From Xanthobacteraceae bacterium (GTDB taxonomy: Bacteria; Pseudomonadota; Alphaproteobacteria; Rhizobiales; Xanthobacteraceae), in contig JASHXZ010000446.1 of NCBI GenBank assembly GCA_030043285.1, forward strand, positions 1 to 15,825: a stretch of DNA of 15,825 bases, given 5' to 3'. Numbering within the stretch: position 1 is the first letter of the stretch; each line of letters opens with the position of its first letter. Shown in pieces: positions 1-6,567 of this stretch. A program made the translations under genes and the position numbers. The notes below the pieces were generated by a model. The model did no database searches. It saw only the letters and a list, made by a program, of their open reading frames with translations, and had not been told where the DNA came from.

Positions 1-64
1 AAACGGGACTTGCATCCTACTCTCCAGGATTTCGTCGTTGGCTATGCAATGTGCGATGCTCGAG

Positions 65-535
65 CTAACGGAGGCTCTCGGCATTTCTCCGCAGATCGTC
101 GAGTAGTCGATCTCGTGCGGCGTTGTATGGCTTTACCGCGTCGACGAATTCGGGCGATGTGAGCTGGGGATGGGCGCCGCCAGCACCGAGTGCGACGTGG
201 GTCTTGACCATCCAGTGCCGGTACTTCTCTGCGGCCTGGCTGAGCGCACGAACCTGTTCGGCGCACTCGGGAAAATAGACATCAGCGATGGCCAGGACCT
301 TGGCAAATGGCGACGCACACGCGGTCGGTAAATTCTCGTCCCAGGCTTGATTCCTCCGCAGCATATCGACCCAAGAGTCAAACTCGAATATGGCGCTGAC
401 CAGCTCCTCGTATTTTTGAATTCGCCGCCGCCTTCTCTTGGCTGCCTCTTTGCGGCTTTCCGACAGCCACGGTCCGAGCCAGCTGCCGAGCAACGCAAGA
501 ACACCGCCAATGAATACGCCGAACATGCCAGACAT
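65..535 (-). CDS. Small membrane-anchored protein of unknown function
   Basis: A 156-aa protein I do not recognise. The first ~20 residues (GVFIGGVLALLGSWLGPWL) form one hydrophobic segment, followed at once by a very basic stretch (RKEAAKRRRRR), so the bulk should lie in the cytoplasm by the positive-inside rule. The rest is charged and probably helical (QKYEELVSAIFEFDSW, QVRALSQAAEKYRHWMV), consistent with a small coiled domain. I chose ATG at 535 rather than an upstream in-frame start at 610 because a GAGAGGA ribosome binding site lies about 9 bases before it and the hydrophobic anchor starts right after it. It is divergent from the flavin monooxygenase gene, so no operon context helps. 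Function is unknown; the gene itself is likely real. Confidence 0.7.
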   Translation of the reverse strand: MSGMFGVFIGGVLALLGSWLGPWLSESRKEAAKRRRRRIQKYEELVSAIFEFDSWVDMLRRNQAWDENLPTACASPFAKVLAIADVYFPECAEQVRALSQAAEKYRHWMVKTHVALGAGGAHPQLTSPEFVDAVKPYNAARDRLLDDLRRNAESLR

Positions 536-886
536 GGGGGCATATCCTCTCGGAGCCCGCTGATGATCGGATGCTGCCCCATCGGATGATGGCGAGGTTG
601 TCGCGCGCAAGTTCGAGCGCCGGCCGTTAGGACGATTTCAACACGCATGGCTCGCTTTGCCGGGGAAGAACGCGACCGGGCTGCTATTGGGAGACGCCTA
701 GGCTGCTGCCGGGCGACAGCGCTTTCGCGCTCCTGCTCTCTTTATCGATTCCTTCGCACAAACTTGGCCATGTGGGCGCCGCTTGCTAAGTTGGCGCCGG
801 GCGTTTGGTCGGCCTGAGCAGCGGCCGACTATGGCGCGCGAATTTTTCAGCGGCCGCTCCAAAGGCGCAGCCGAAGGACAGCAAGC
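536..886. other. Intergenic region between divergent genes
   Basis: These 351 bases hold no convincing gene. They must carry the promoters of the leftward small membrane gene and the rightward monooxygenase, but no clear -35/-10 pair stands out. A direct repeat ATCGGATG occurs at 566-573 and 581-588, and GGCGCC occurs twice at 775-780 and 793-798. The monooxygenase ribosome binding site (GAAGGACAG) sits just before 887. Confidence 0.5.
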
Positions 887-2068
887 ATGAATGGACCTGC
901 CGGCCCATCGCCCCGCGCGGACTGCCGCTTCGGCATGTTCATGGGGCCGTTCCATGCCATCAATCTCGACCCGACCTATGCGCTGGAACGCGATCTGCAG
1001 CTCCTGACGCTGTTGGATCGGCTCGGCTTCGACGAAGCCTGGATCGGCGAGCATCATTCCGGCGGCTTCGAGATCATTGCTTCGCCCGAGGTCTTCATCG
1101 CCGCGGCGGCGGAGCGGACCAAGCACATCAGGCTCGGCACCGGCGTCAAATCGCTGCCGTTCCATCATCCTTTCATCGTCGCCGAGACTTTGGCGCAGCT
1201 CGATCACATGACGCGGGGCCGCGTCATGTTTGGCGCCGGACCAGGCGCGCTGCCGTCCGACGCGAAAATGTTCGGGCTGGCGCCGGTCGATCAGCGCCCG
1301 CGCATGGATGAGGCGCTCGATTGCATCATCGCGCTGTTGCGCGGCGAGACCGTCACCAGGAAGACGAGCTGGTTCGAGCTCAATGAGGCGCGTCTGTCGG
1401 TCGGCTGCTACTCCAAGCCGATTATGGACGTTGCGGTTACCGCGATCCGTTCGCCGGGCGGCGCGCTGACCGCGGGACGCTATGGCGCCGGCCTGTTGGT
1501 CATATCCGGCGTCGACGATGCCTCGCTCAAGCATCACGTCGCCAACTGGAAAATCTACGAGGAAACCTGCAGCCGGAACGGCCACACGGCCGACCGCTCG
1601 CGCTGGCAATTTGCCATCCAGATCCATCTTGCGGAGAGCCGCGAGCAAGCGCGCAAGGATGTGGCATACGGACTGGAAAAGTGGATCGGCTACGCCAACG
1701 ATATCGTGCCGGCACCCAATCCGCCGCCGCGCGGCCTCGCTGATCCCGCGGGCTGGATGGTGGAGAACGAGCGCGCCATCATCGGCACGCCGGACGACGC
1801 GGTCGAGAGGATCGAGCATATGCTCGAGGTCACCGGCGGCTTCGGCGGCATCCTGGTGTTCGCGCAGGATTGGGCCAACTGGCAGGCAACGCAGCGCAGC
1901 CTCGAACTGATAGCCGAGGAGGTGCGGCCGAAGCTCAACCGCAGCAATCGCTTGCGGCAAGCGAGTTACGACCGCAACGCACCGATTCAGGAAGCTAATC
2001 GCGCGCTGGCGCAGGCCGGCGTCGAGGCGGCACAGGCGCGCTATGCGGCGACAAAGACACGCGACTAG
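887..2068 (+). CDS. LLM-class flavin-dependent monooxygenase (limonene-monooxygenase-like)
   Basis: A 393-aa member of the bacterial luciferase-like superfamily. Such enzymes use reduced FMN supplied by a reductase, plus O2, to oxidise small organic substrates in the cytoplasm. Visible hallmarks are the first barrel strand (RFGMFMGPFH, about 14-23), the WIGEHH motif with Glu55-His56-His57, the segment ASPEVFIAAAAERT, LGTGVKSLPFHHP, and the DHMTRGRVMFGAGPGALPSD segment that in this family lines the flavin phosphate site. The length and the EHH/HHP pattern resemble limonene 1,2-monooxygenase LimB-type proteins, but substrate cannot be assigned from this. The start is supported by a GAAGGACAG ribosome binding site. 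It is the first gene of a rightward run that includes a hydrolase and an ABC importer. No flavin reductase gene is visible nearby, so FMNH2 would have to come from elsewhere. Confidence 0.94.
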   Translation: MNGPAGPSPRADCRFGMFMGPFHAINLDPTYALERDLQLLTLLDRLGFDEAWIGEHHSGGFEIIASPEVFIAAAAERTKHIRLGTGVKSLPFHHPFIVAETLAQLDHMTRGRVMFGAGPGALPSDAKMFGLAPVDQRPRMDEALDCIIALLRGETVTRKTSWFELNEARLSVGCYSKPIMDVAVTAIRSPGGALTAGRYGAGLLVISGVDDASLKHHVANWKIYEETCSRNGHTADRSRWQFAIQIHLAESREQARKDVAYGLEKWIGYANDIVPAPNPPPRGLADPAGWMVENERAIIGTPDDAVERIEHMLEVTGGFGGILVFAQDWANWQATQRSLELIAEEVRPKLNRSNRLRQASYDRNAPIQEANRALAQAGVEAAQARYAATKTRD

Positions 2069-2070
2069 GG

Positions 2071-2096
2071 GCCCGCGGCGCTGCCTGGCAGCGGGC
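2071..2096 (+). terminator. Weak hairpin after the monooxygenase gene
   Basis: GCCCGC (2071-2076) can pair with GCGGGC (2091-2096), and the interior CGCTGCCTGGCAGCG can form a competing stem. There is no T-tract, so this is at best a weak or Rho-assisted terminator or an mRNA-end stabiliser. Confidence 0.25.
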
Positions 2097-2140
2097 AGCC
2101 GTTCTGGCAATTCTGCCGGGAGGATCGGGAGGGGCAGCCC

Positions 2141-2983
2141 ATGAGATTTACAGGATGGCCCGGCCTCGTGGGCGCGGCGAGTTTGCTCGCCGCGGCTCTA
2201 TGCATTTCGCCGGCTGTCGCACAAACGCAGCAGCAGATCGATTGGTGCACGAATAAAGCCAATTCCAACTCGGCCGATTTGCGAATCCGCGGCTGCACCG
2301 CAGCTATCCGCTCCGGCCAGTGGAGCGGCGAGCGCCTTGCTTGGGCTTTTGTTGGCCGCTGTTTGGCCTACCTTGACAAGGGCAACTATGAGCAAGCCTT
2401 CGCCGACTGCGACGAGGCGATCCGGCTCGATCCGAACAATGCGCTCGCCTACAACAACCGCTGCTGGGGCTACATTGGCGCGGGCAACTATGATCACGCC
2501 ATTGCCGACTGCAACAGAGCGATCGAGCTCGATCTGAAAAATCCCCTGCCCTACGACAACCGCTGCTTGGCTTACATTGACCAGGGCAACCATGATCAAG
2601 CGATTGCCGATTGCAACAGAGCGATCGAGCTCGATCCGAAATTTTCGATGGCCTACAACAACCGCTGCTGGGCGCGGGCGGTGGTCGGGCACGAGTTGCA
2701 GACCGCGCTGACCGACTGCAACGAAGCGCTGCGGCTTTCGCCTGGCAACGCCCATTACCTGAACAGTCGCGCTCTGGTGCAGTTGAAGCTCGGCGCGTTC
2801 GATGCGGCCATTGCCGATTACAACACTGCGATCGCCCGGAACCCGAAGGATGCGGGTTCGCTCTACGCGCGTGGCGTGGCGAAGCTGAAGAAAGGCAATA
2901 CGGCCCAGGGCGACGCCGACGTTGCCGCCGCCAAAGCGATCCGCCCGGACATTGATAAGGTGTATGCGGGCTATGGATTGTGA
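2141..2983 (+). CDS. Periplasmic cysteine-rich TPR protein
   Basis: A 280-aa secreted tetratricopeptide-repeat protein. Residues 1-27 are a signal peptide (hydrophobic GLVGAASLLAAALCI core, AVA-Q cleavage after 27). After a short N-terminal unit (DWC...GCTAAIRSGQWSG) come at least five or six 34-residue TPR units from about residue 67 on, recognisable by NNRCWGYIGAGNYDHAIADCNRAI-type cores and LDP at the turns. Cysteines recur in pairs: 36/52, 74/90, 108/124, 142/158 and 176/193, nearly all 16 apart. They stand where many TPRs have Gly and Tyr. In the oxidising periplasm these could form one disulphide per repeat (inference). TPR proteins usually act as protein-binding scaffolds; the partner is unknown. 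A GGGAGGGG ribosome binding site lies 6 bases before the ATG. It sits between the monooxygenase and hydrolase genes with 72- and 76-base gaps, so co-transcription is possible but not certain. Confidence 0.88.
   Translation: MRFTGWPGLVGAASLLAAALCISPAVAQTQQQIDWCTNKANSNSADLRIRGCTAAIRSGQWSGERLAWAFVGRCLAYLDKGNYEQAFADCDEAIRLDPNNALAYNNRCWGYIGAGNYDHAIADCNRAIELDLKNPLPYDNRCLAYIDQGNHDQAIADCNRAIELDPKFSMAYNNRCWARAVVGHELQTALTDCNEALRLSPGNAHYLNSRALVQLKLGAFDAAIADYNTAIARNPKDAGSLYARGVAKLKKGNTAQGDADVAAAKAIRPDIDKVYAGYGL
2501..2636 (+). repeat. Near-identical 102-base-period repeat within the TPR gene
   Basis: The 34-base stretch at 2501-2534 recurs at 2603-2636 with a single mismatch, exactly 102 bases (one 34-residue TPR) apart. 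A 16-base copy AACAACCGCTGCTGGG also occurs near 2454 and 204 bases later near 2658. Such nucleotide-level identity, beyond what protein conservation needs, suggests recent repeat duplication or homogenisation. Confidence 0.8.
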
Positions 2984-2987
2984 CCGA

Positions 2988-3010
2988 AAGGCCAGCCCTA
3001 GATCGGCCTT
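2988..3010 (+). terminator. Short hairpin after the TPR gene
   Basis: AAGGCC (2988-2993) pairs with GGCCTT (3005-3010) across an 11-base loop, 5 bases after the TPR stop codon. The stem is short and only TTG follows, so termination here would be weak and read-through into the hydrolase gene is plausible. Confidence 0.25.
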
Positions 3011-3059
3011 GTCGCACTAAGACCTCCGACGAGAGATATCCCAACAGGAAGGAACCGCT

Positions 3060-3818
3060 ATGAGCTTTTACGAGAAAGGCCCTGTTCGTATCCATTTCGA
3101 GGAAAAAGGTTCTGGCTTCCCGTTGCTGATGATTGCCGGCGGCGGGCTCAATTCCACTATCGCGAATTTGTCCGCCCCCTACTCGCCCTTTGATGCGATG
3201 GATGAGTTCAAGGACGAATACCGCTGCGTCGGCGGCGACCTTCGCAACGCTAATGCCGGTCAGTCCACAGGTCCCCTCGAGATCGATCGCCCCTGGGATG
3301 CTCATACCGACGACCATCTCGGCGTGATGGATCATCTGGGCGTCGACAAGTTCATGGTGATGGGATTTTGCATCGGCGGTCCGATGATCTGGAATCTGTT
3401 GAAGCGAGCGCCCGGCCGGATCGTTGCGGCCGTGCTGGCGCAGCCCTCGGGCTCGCGGCCCGAGAAGCGCGACCTGTTCTACGACAACAACATGAAAGGC
3501 TGGGCGCCGGCGCTTGTGAAGCGAAGGCCCGAGATCACGATGGAGCAGGCGGAAAAATTCCTGACCAGGATGTATCGCACCGACCCGGACTTCGTGTTCA
3601 CGGTGACGCGCGATTTCGTCCGCAACTGCCGGACGCCGGTGCTGATCCTGCCCGACGACGTCCCATCGCATCCTTATGCGGTTGCGATGGAGGCCGCGAT
3701 GCTGGCGCCGAACGCAGAGGTGAGCATGTTCCCGTGGAAGGAGCCGAAGGAGCGGATTCCGCTGGCGGTACGGCAGATCCGCTCCTTCCTCCGCGCCCAT
3801 CGGCCCGCCGCGGCCTGA
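3060..3818 (+). CDS. Alpha/beta-hydrolase with Cys nucleophile and no obvious catalytic His
   Basis: A 252-aa alpha/beta-hydrolase-fold protein without signal peptide. The N-terminal strands and oxyanion region (FPLLMIAGGGLNSTI, about 20-34), the VGGDLRNANAGQS segment (57-69, equivalent to the D-x-R-G-x-G-x-S strand-4 motif) and the nucleophile elbow GFCIGG (102-107) are all visible. The nucleophile is Cys104 rather than Ser, as in dienelactone hydrolase. The acid is probably Asp199 or Asp200 in LILPDDVPSHP. Where the catalytic His is expected near the C-terminus the sequence is PWKEPKE with no His; His204 in SHP is the only nearby candidate. Either the triad is rearranged or the protein is not a classical esterase. 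An AGGAAGGAA ribosome binding site lies 5 bases before the ATG. It precedes the ABC importer by 166 bases and may act on the same compound as the monooxygenase. Confidence 0.88.
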   Translation: MSFYEKGPVRIHFEEKGSGFPLLMIAGGGLNSTIANLSAPYSPFDAMDEFKDEYRCVGGDLRNANAGQSTGPLEIDRPWDAHTDDHLGVMDHLGVDKFMVMGFCIGGPMIWNLLKRAPGRIVAAVLAQPSGSRPEKRDLFYDNNMKGWAPALVKRRPEITMEQAEKFLTRMYRTDPDFVFTVTRDFVRNCRTPVLILPDDVPSHPYAVAMEAAMLAPNAEVSMFPWKEPKERIPLAVRQIRSFLRAHRPAAA

Positions 3819-3857
3819 AGGCCGCAATTGCCAAATCGGCAGAGATGAAAGTCGACC

Positions 3858-3879
3858 CGCGGCGCCAGTGTTAGCCGCG
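3858..3879 (+). terminator. Candidate weak hairpin after the hydrolase gene
   Basis: CGCGGC (3858-3863) pairs with GCCGCG (3874-3879) across a 10-base loop, 40 bases after the hydrolase stop. No T-tract follows. A second small hairpin, CCGCA-ATG-TGCGG, lies just downstream near 3896-3908. Confidence 0.2.
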
Positions 3880-3925
3880 ACGCCAAGTCACAATACCGCA
3901 ATGTGCGGAAACTTGACTCCGTTCT

Positions 3926-3968
3926 GCCCACCGCCCAGTGTTTGGGCGAAAGCCCACAAAAAAGCCCA
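3926..3968 (+). promoter_or_regulatory. Leader with one TGGGC and four competing GCCCA partners
   Basis: In the untranslated leader of the importer operon, TGGGC (3943-3947) can pair with GCCCA at 3926-3930, 3933-3937, 3952-3956 or 3964-3968. The 3952 pairing gives a tight stem with a GAAA tetraloop, while the 3964 pairing would sit 2 bases before the GGAGG ribosome binding site (3971-3975). These pairings exclude each other, so the leader could switch structure. No known riboswitch consensus (for example TPP) was recognised. A TTGACT at 3912 resembles a -35 box but has no good -10 partner. Regulatory function is inference. Confidence 0.35.
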
Positions 3969-3984
3969 TCGGAGGCGACGCACT

Positions 3985-4938
3985 ATGACGCTGACCAAGA
4001 GACAATTGATTTCCTCGGCCGCACTGGCCGGCTCGGCGGCCGTCCTGGCGCCGGTGCGCCGCGCCCGCGCCGCGCTCGACAAGATTTCAGTTGCAGTCAT
4101 TCCGATCGCCGACTGCGCGCCGATCTATCTCGGCAAGGCCAAAGGCTTCTTCGCCAAGCAGAACCTCGACGTCGAACTGTCGACCCAGGGCGGCGGCGCC
4201 GCCATTATCCCGGGCGTGCTCTCCGGCCAGCTGCAGTTCGGCTTCAGCAATGTGCCGTCGCTGTTGATCGCACAGAACAAGGGTTTGAAATTCGTCGGCG
4301 TTGCGCCCGGCGTTGCCTCGACCGGTGTCGCCGGCCACGACTTTTGCGCCACCCTCGTACCCGGTGACAGCCCGATCAAGACTGCCAAGGACCTCGCCGG
4401 CAAGACCGTCGCGGTCAATAATTTGAACAATATCGGCCAAGTCGCGATACGCGCCGGGGTCAAAGCCGCCGGCGGCGATCCAAACAGCGTGAAGTACCTC
4501 GAGGTGCCCTTCCCCGACATGCCGGCGGCACTTGCCGACCATCACATCGAAGCCGGCTGGATGGTGGAACCCTTCGTCACCATCGCGCAGTCGCGCGGCG
4601 ACAGGGTCGTCGATTGGCCGTTTGTCGCGATCGCGCCGAAAGCGGAGATCGCGGTCTATTTCGCCTCGGTGCAATACGTCAATGCGCACGCCGACATGGT
4701 CAAGCGTTTCAAGGCGGCGATGAACGAGTCGCTTGCCTATGCGGGCGCTCACGGCGACGAAGTTCGCAAGATCATTCCGACCTATACGCGCATCTCGCCC
4801 GAGGTTGCCGCCAAGATCATTCTGCCGATATGGCCGCCGCACTTTAACCTCGTCTCGGCCCAGGCGATGGCCGACGACGCGCTCGCGAGCGGGCTTATCA
4901 ACAAGAAGGCGGACATCGCGGCGTTGCTGCCGCAGTAG
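3985..4938 (+). CDS. ABC importer substrate-binding protein, NitT/TauT (NMT1/SsuA-like) family
   Basis: A 317-aa periplasmic binding protein that would capture the substrate and hand it to the two permeases encoded next. An N-terminal export signal is visible (TLTKRQLISSAALAGSAAVLAP then ARA before ALDKIS). The KR and moderately hydrophobic core are Tat-like but lack a perfect RR, so the route is uncertain. Family marks are the opening strand with IYLGKAKGFFAKQNLDVEL, GVLSGQLQFGFSNVPSLL, the DSPIKTAKDLAGKTVAVNN hinge and the late segment GWMVEPFV. An ATG 39 codons upstream is open, but ATG 3985 has GGAGG 9 bases before it and puts the signal peptide at the N-terminus. Relatives import sulfonates, taurine, nitrate, pyrimidines, riboflavin or aromatics; sequence alone does not choose. 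First gene of the four-gene importer operon. Confidence 0.93.
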   Translation: MTLTKRQLISSAALAGSAAVLAPVRRARAALDKISVAVIPIADCAPIYLGKAKGFFAKQNLDVELSTQGGGAAIIPGVLSGQLQFGFSNVPSLLIAQNKGLKFVGVAPGVASTGVAGHDFCATLVPGDSPIKTAKDLAGKTVAVNNLNNIGQVAIRAGVKAAGGDPNSVKYLEVPFPDMPAALADHHIEAGWMVEPFVTIAQSRGDRVVDWPFVAIAPKAEIAVYFASVQYVNAHADMVKRFKAAMNESLAYAGAHGDEVRKIIPTYTRISPEVAAKIILPIWPPHFNLVSAQAMADDALASGLINKKADIAALLPQ

Positions 4939-4941
4939 CCT

Positions 4942-5766
4942 ATGAAAGCGGCGCAAGCGAGCAAAGTGCGGGCCAAGTCGACGGCCCGCGCTTTTGTTTG
5001 GCTGCAGGGTCTCGGCGGCCTCGTCGGATTTGCTCTCCTGCTCGAGATCGTGCCGCGTATCGGCCTGATCTCGCCGAATTATCTGCCGCCATTTTCCGAG
5101 ATCATGGCCGCGCTGTTCAAGGAGATGACGACGGCTGTGTTCTGGTCGGCGCTCAGCGATACTTTGGAAGCCTGGGCGATCGGCCTCGTCATATCGGTCG
5201 TTGCCGGCGTGGTGATCGGCATCGCCATCGGCAGTTCGCGTATCGTGCGCACATTGACGCATTCGACCATCGAATTTCTGCGCCCGATTCCGTCGGTGGC
5301 GTTGATTCCACTCGCCGTGCTGCTGTTCGGTTCGCAGATCCAGTCGACGCTGGTGCTGGTGATCTATGCCTCGTTCTGGCAGGTGCTGATACAGGTGCTC
5401 TATGGCGTGCAGGACGTCGACCCGGTGGCGCGGGAGACTGCGCGCTGCTACGGGCTCGGCACCTGGGCGCAGATCCGTTACGTCACCTGGCCGACCGCGC
5501 TACCCTATCTGATGACCGGCATACGGCTCGCCGCCGCGGTGGCGCTTATTCTCGCCATCACTAGTGAGGTCGCGATCGACACCCAGGGCCTCGGCAAGCA
5601 GATTTCCGATACCGAGTCGGGCGGCGCCGTTGCCATCATGTATGCCTATATCATCGTCGCCGGGATTATCGGCGTGATCGTCAACCTGGGCGCGCGGGCG
5701 CTGGAGCGGCGGGTGCTGGCGTGGCATCCGTCAATTCGCCTCGATGCCGCGGATGCCGTGGCATGA
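4942..5766 (+). CDS. ABC importer permease 1 (SsuC/TauC-like)
   Basis: A 274-aa inner-membrane permease of the binding-protein-dependent transport family. About six membrane helices are visible, starting with FVWLQGLGGLVGFALLLEIV, and later GLVISVVAGVVIGIAIG, the IEFLRPIPSVALIPLAVLLFG segment characteristic of the SsuC/TauC group, and VALILAITSEVAI. The EAA loop that docks on the ATPase reads ARETARCYGLGTWAQIRYVTWPTALPYL, with the expected Gly. The start lies 3 bases after the binding protein stop, with no strong ribosome binding site, so translational coupling is likely. Its end overlaps the second permease. As both permeases are full length, they should form a heterodimer. Confidence 0.93.
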   Translation: MKAAQASKVRAKSTARAFVWLQGLGGLVGFALLLEIVPRIGLISPNYLPPFSEIMAALFKEMTTAVFWSALSDTLEAWAIGLVISVVAGVVIGIAIGSSRIVRTLTHSTIEFLRPIPSVALIPLAVLLFGSQIQSTLVLVIYASFWQVLIQVLYGVQDVDPVARETARCYGLGTWAQIRYVTWPTALPYLMTGIRLAAAVALILAITSEVAIDTQGLGKQISDTESGGAVAIMYAYIIVAGIIGVIVNLGARALERRVLAWHPSIRLDAADAVA

Positions 5767-6548
5767 GCGCGCTCGGACCGCTGCCGCGCCGCATCGCGGT
5801 TGCGCTTGCGCTTCCGGTGACGCTGATCGCCGCCTGGTGGATCACGAGCGCGGGCAGCGAGAACTTCTATTTCCCGCCGCTGCAGACGATCGTGCAGACC
5901 TTCGGCAAGCTGTGGTTTTCGCCGCACGCACTATCCGACGTCGTGCCGAGCCTATGGCGTTTCTCCGTCGGCTATCTCGCCGCCGCGTTCCTCGGCATCG
6001 CCATCGGCATTCCGGTCGGCGCCTCGCGCAATCTGCGCAATGTGCTCGAGCCGGTGCTGGAATTCTTCCGCGCCATCCCGCCGCCGGTGCTGGTGCCGGT
6101 GCTGATCCTGTTCGCCGGCATCGGCAACGAGATGAAGGCGCTGGTGATTATGTTCGGCTGTATCTGGCCGGTGCTGCTCAACACCGTCGCCGGCGTGCGC
6201 GCGCTCGACGAGGTGCTGGCCGAGACGGTGCGCTCTTATCGGATCGGCCGGTTCGCCCGGCTGTGGCATTTCACGCTGCCGGGCGCCAGCCCGCTGATTT
6301 TCACCGGACTGCGGCAAGCGCTGCCGATCGGCATCATCCTGATGGTCGTGAGCGAGATGTTCGCCGCCTCGGACGGCATCGGCTTTGCGCTGGTGCAGTA
6401 TCAGCGCACCTTCGCGCTGCCGGAGATGTGGAGCGGCATTATTCTGCTCGGCATCATCGGCATCGTGCTGTCGCTGATCTTCCGCGCCATCGAGACCCGG
6501 CTGTTGGGCTGGTATCATGGGCTGCGCCAATCGCAGCGGGCCGGTTGA
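5763..6548 (+). CDS. ABC importer permease 2 (SsuC/TauC-like)
   Basis: A 261-aa second inner-membrane permease, homologous in layout to the first. Visible are an N-terminal helix (IAVALALPVTLIAAWWI), FSVGYLAAAFLGIAIGIPVG, the EFFRAIPPPVLVPVLILFAG segment that matches the FLRPIPSVALIPL segment of permease 1, and an EAA loop (AETVRSYRIGRFARLWHFTLPGASPLI). The ATG at 5763 overlaps the previous stop as ATGA, the normal coupled arrangement. An in-frame start 42 bases upstream would bury the N-terminus in the preceding gene, so it was rejected. Heterodimeric permeases are found in some NitT/TauT-like systems, for example RibX/RibY-type importers, while SsuC and TauC are normally homodimers. Confidence 0.92.
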   Translation: MSALGPLPRRIAVALALPVTLIAAWWITSAGSENFYFPPLQTIVQTFGKLWFSPHALSDVVPSLWRFSVGYLAAAFLGIAIGIPVGASRNLRNVLEPVLEFFRAIPPPVLVPVLILFAGIGNEMKALVIMFGCIWPVLLNTVAGVRALDEVLAETVRSYRIGRFARLWHFTLPGASPLIFTGLRQALPIGIILMVVSEMFAASDGIGFALVQYQRTFALPEMWSGIILLGIIGIVLSLIFRAIETRLLGWYHGLRQSQRAG

Positions 6549-6567
6549 GCAAGACTCGGGGGACCGG

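Noticed and set aside
698..2110. A 470-codon open frame on the minus strand opposite the flavin monooxygenase
   Set aside because: It is an antisense shadow: Arg/Ala/Gly-rich translation without motifs, fully overlapping a gene with strong family signatures and a ribosome binding site.
2304..3827. A 507-codon minus-strand open frame opposite the TPR and hydrolase genes
   Set aside because: Its repeated Cys/Ser/Arg text is the antisense image of the TPR repeats, and it spans two well-supported plus-strand genes.
3819..3984. A thiamine-pyrophosphate riboswitch before the binding-protein gene
   Set aside because: Considered because some NMT1-like importers are TPP-controlled, but the conserved CTGAGA and ACCTGATCTGG-type blocks are absent.
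4087..5262. A 391-codon minus-strand open frame opposite the binding protein and permease
   Set aside because: Composition dominated by Arg, Asp, His and Gly without any domain; typical antisense frame in GC-rich DNA.
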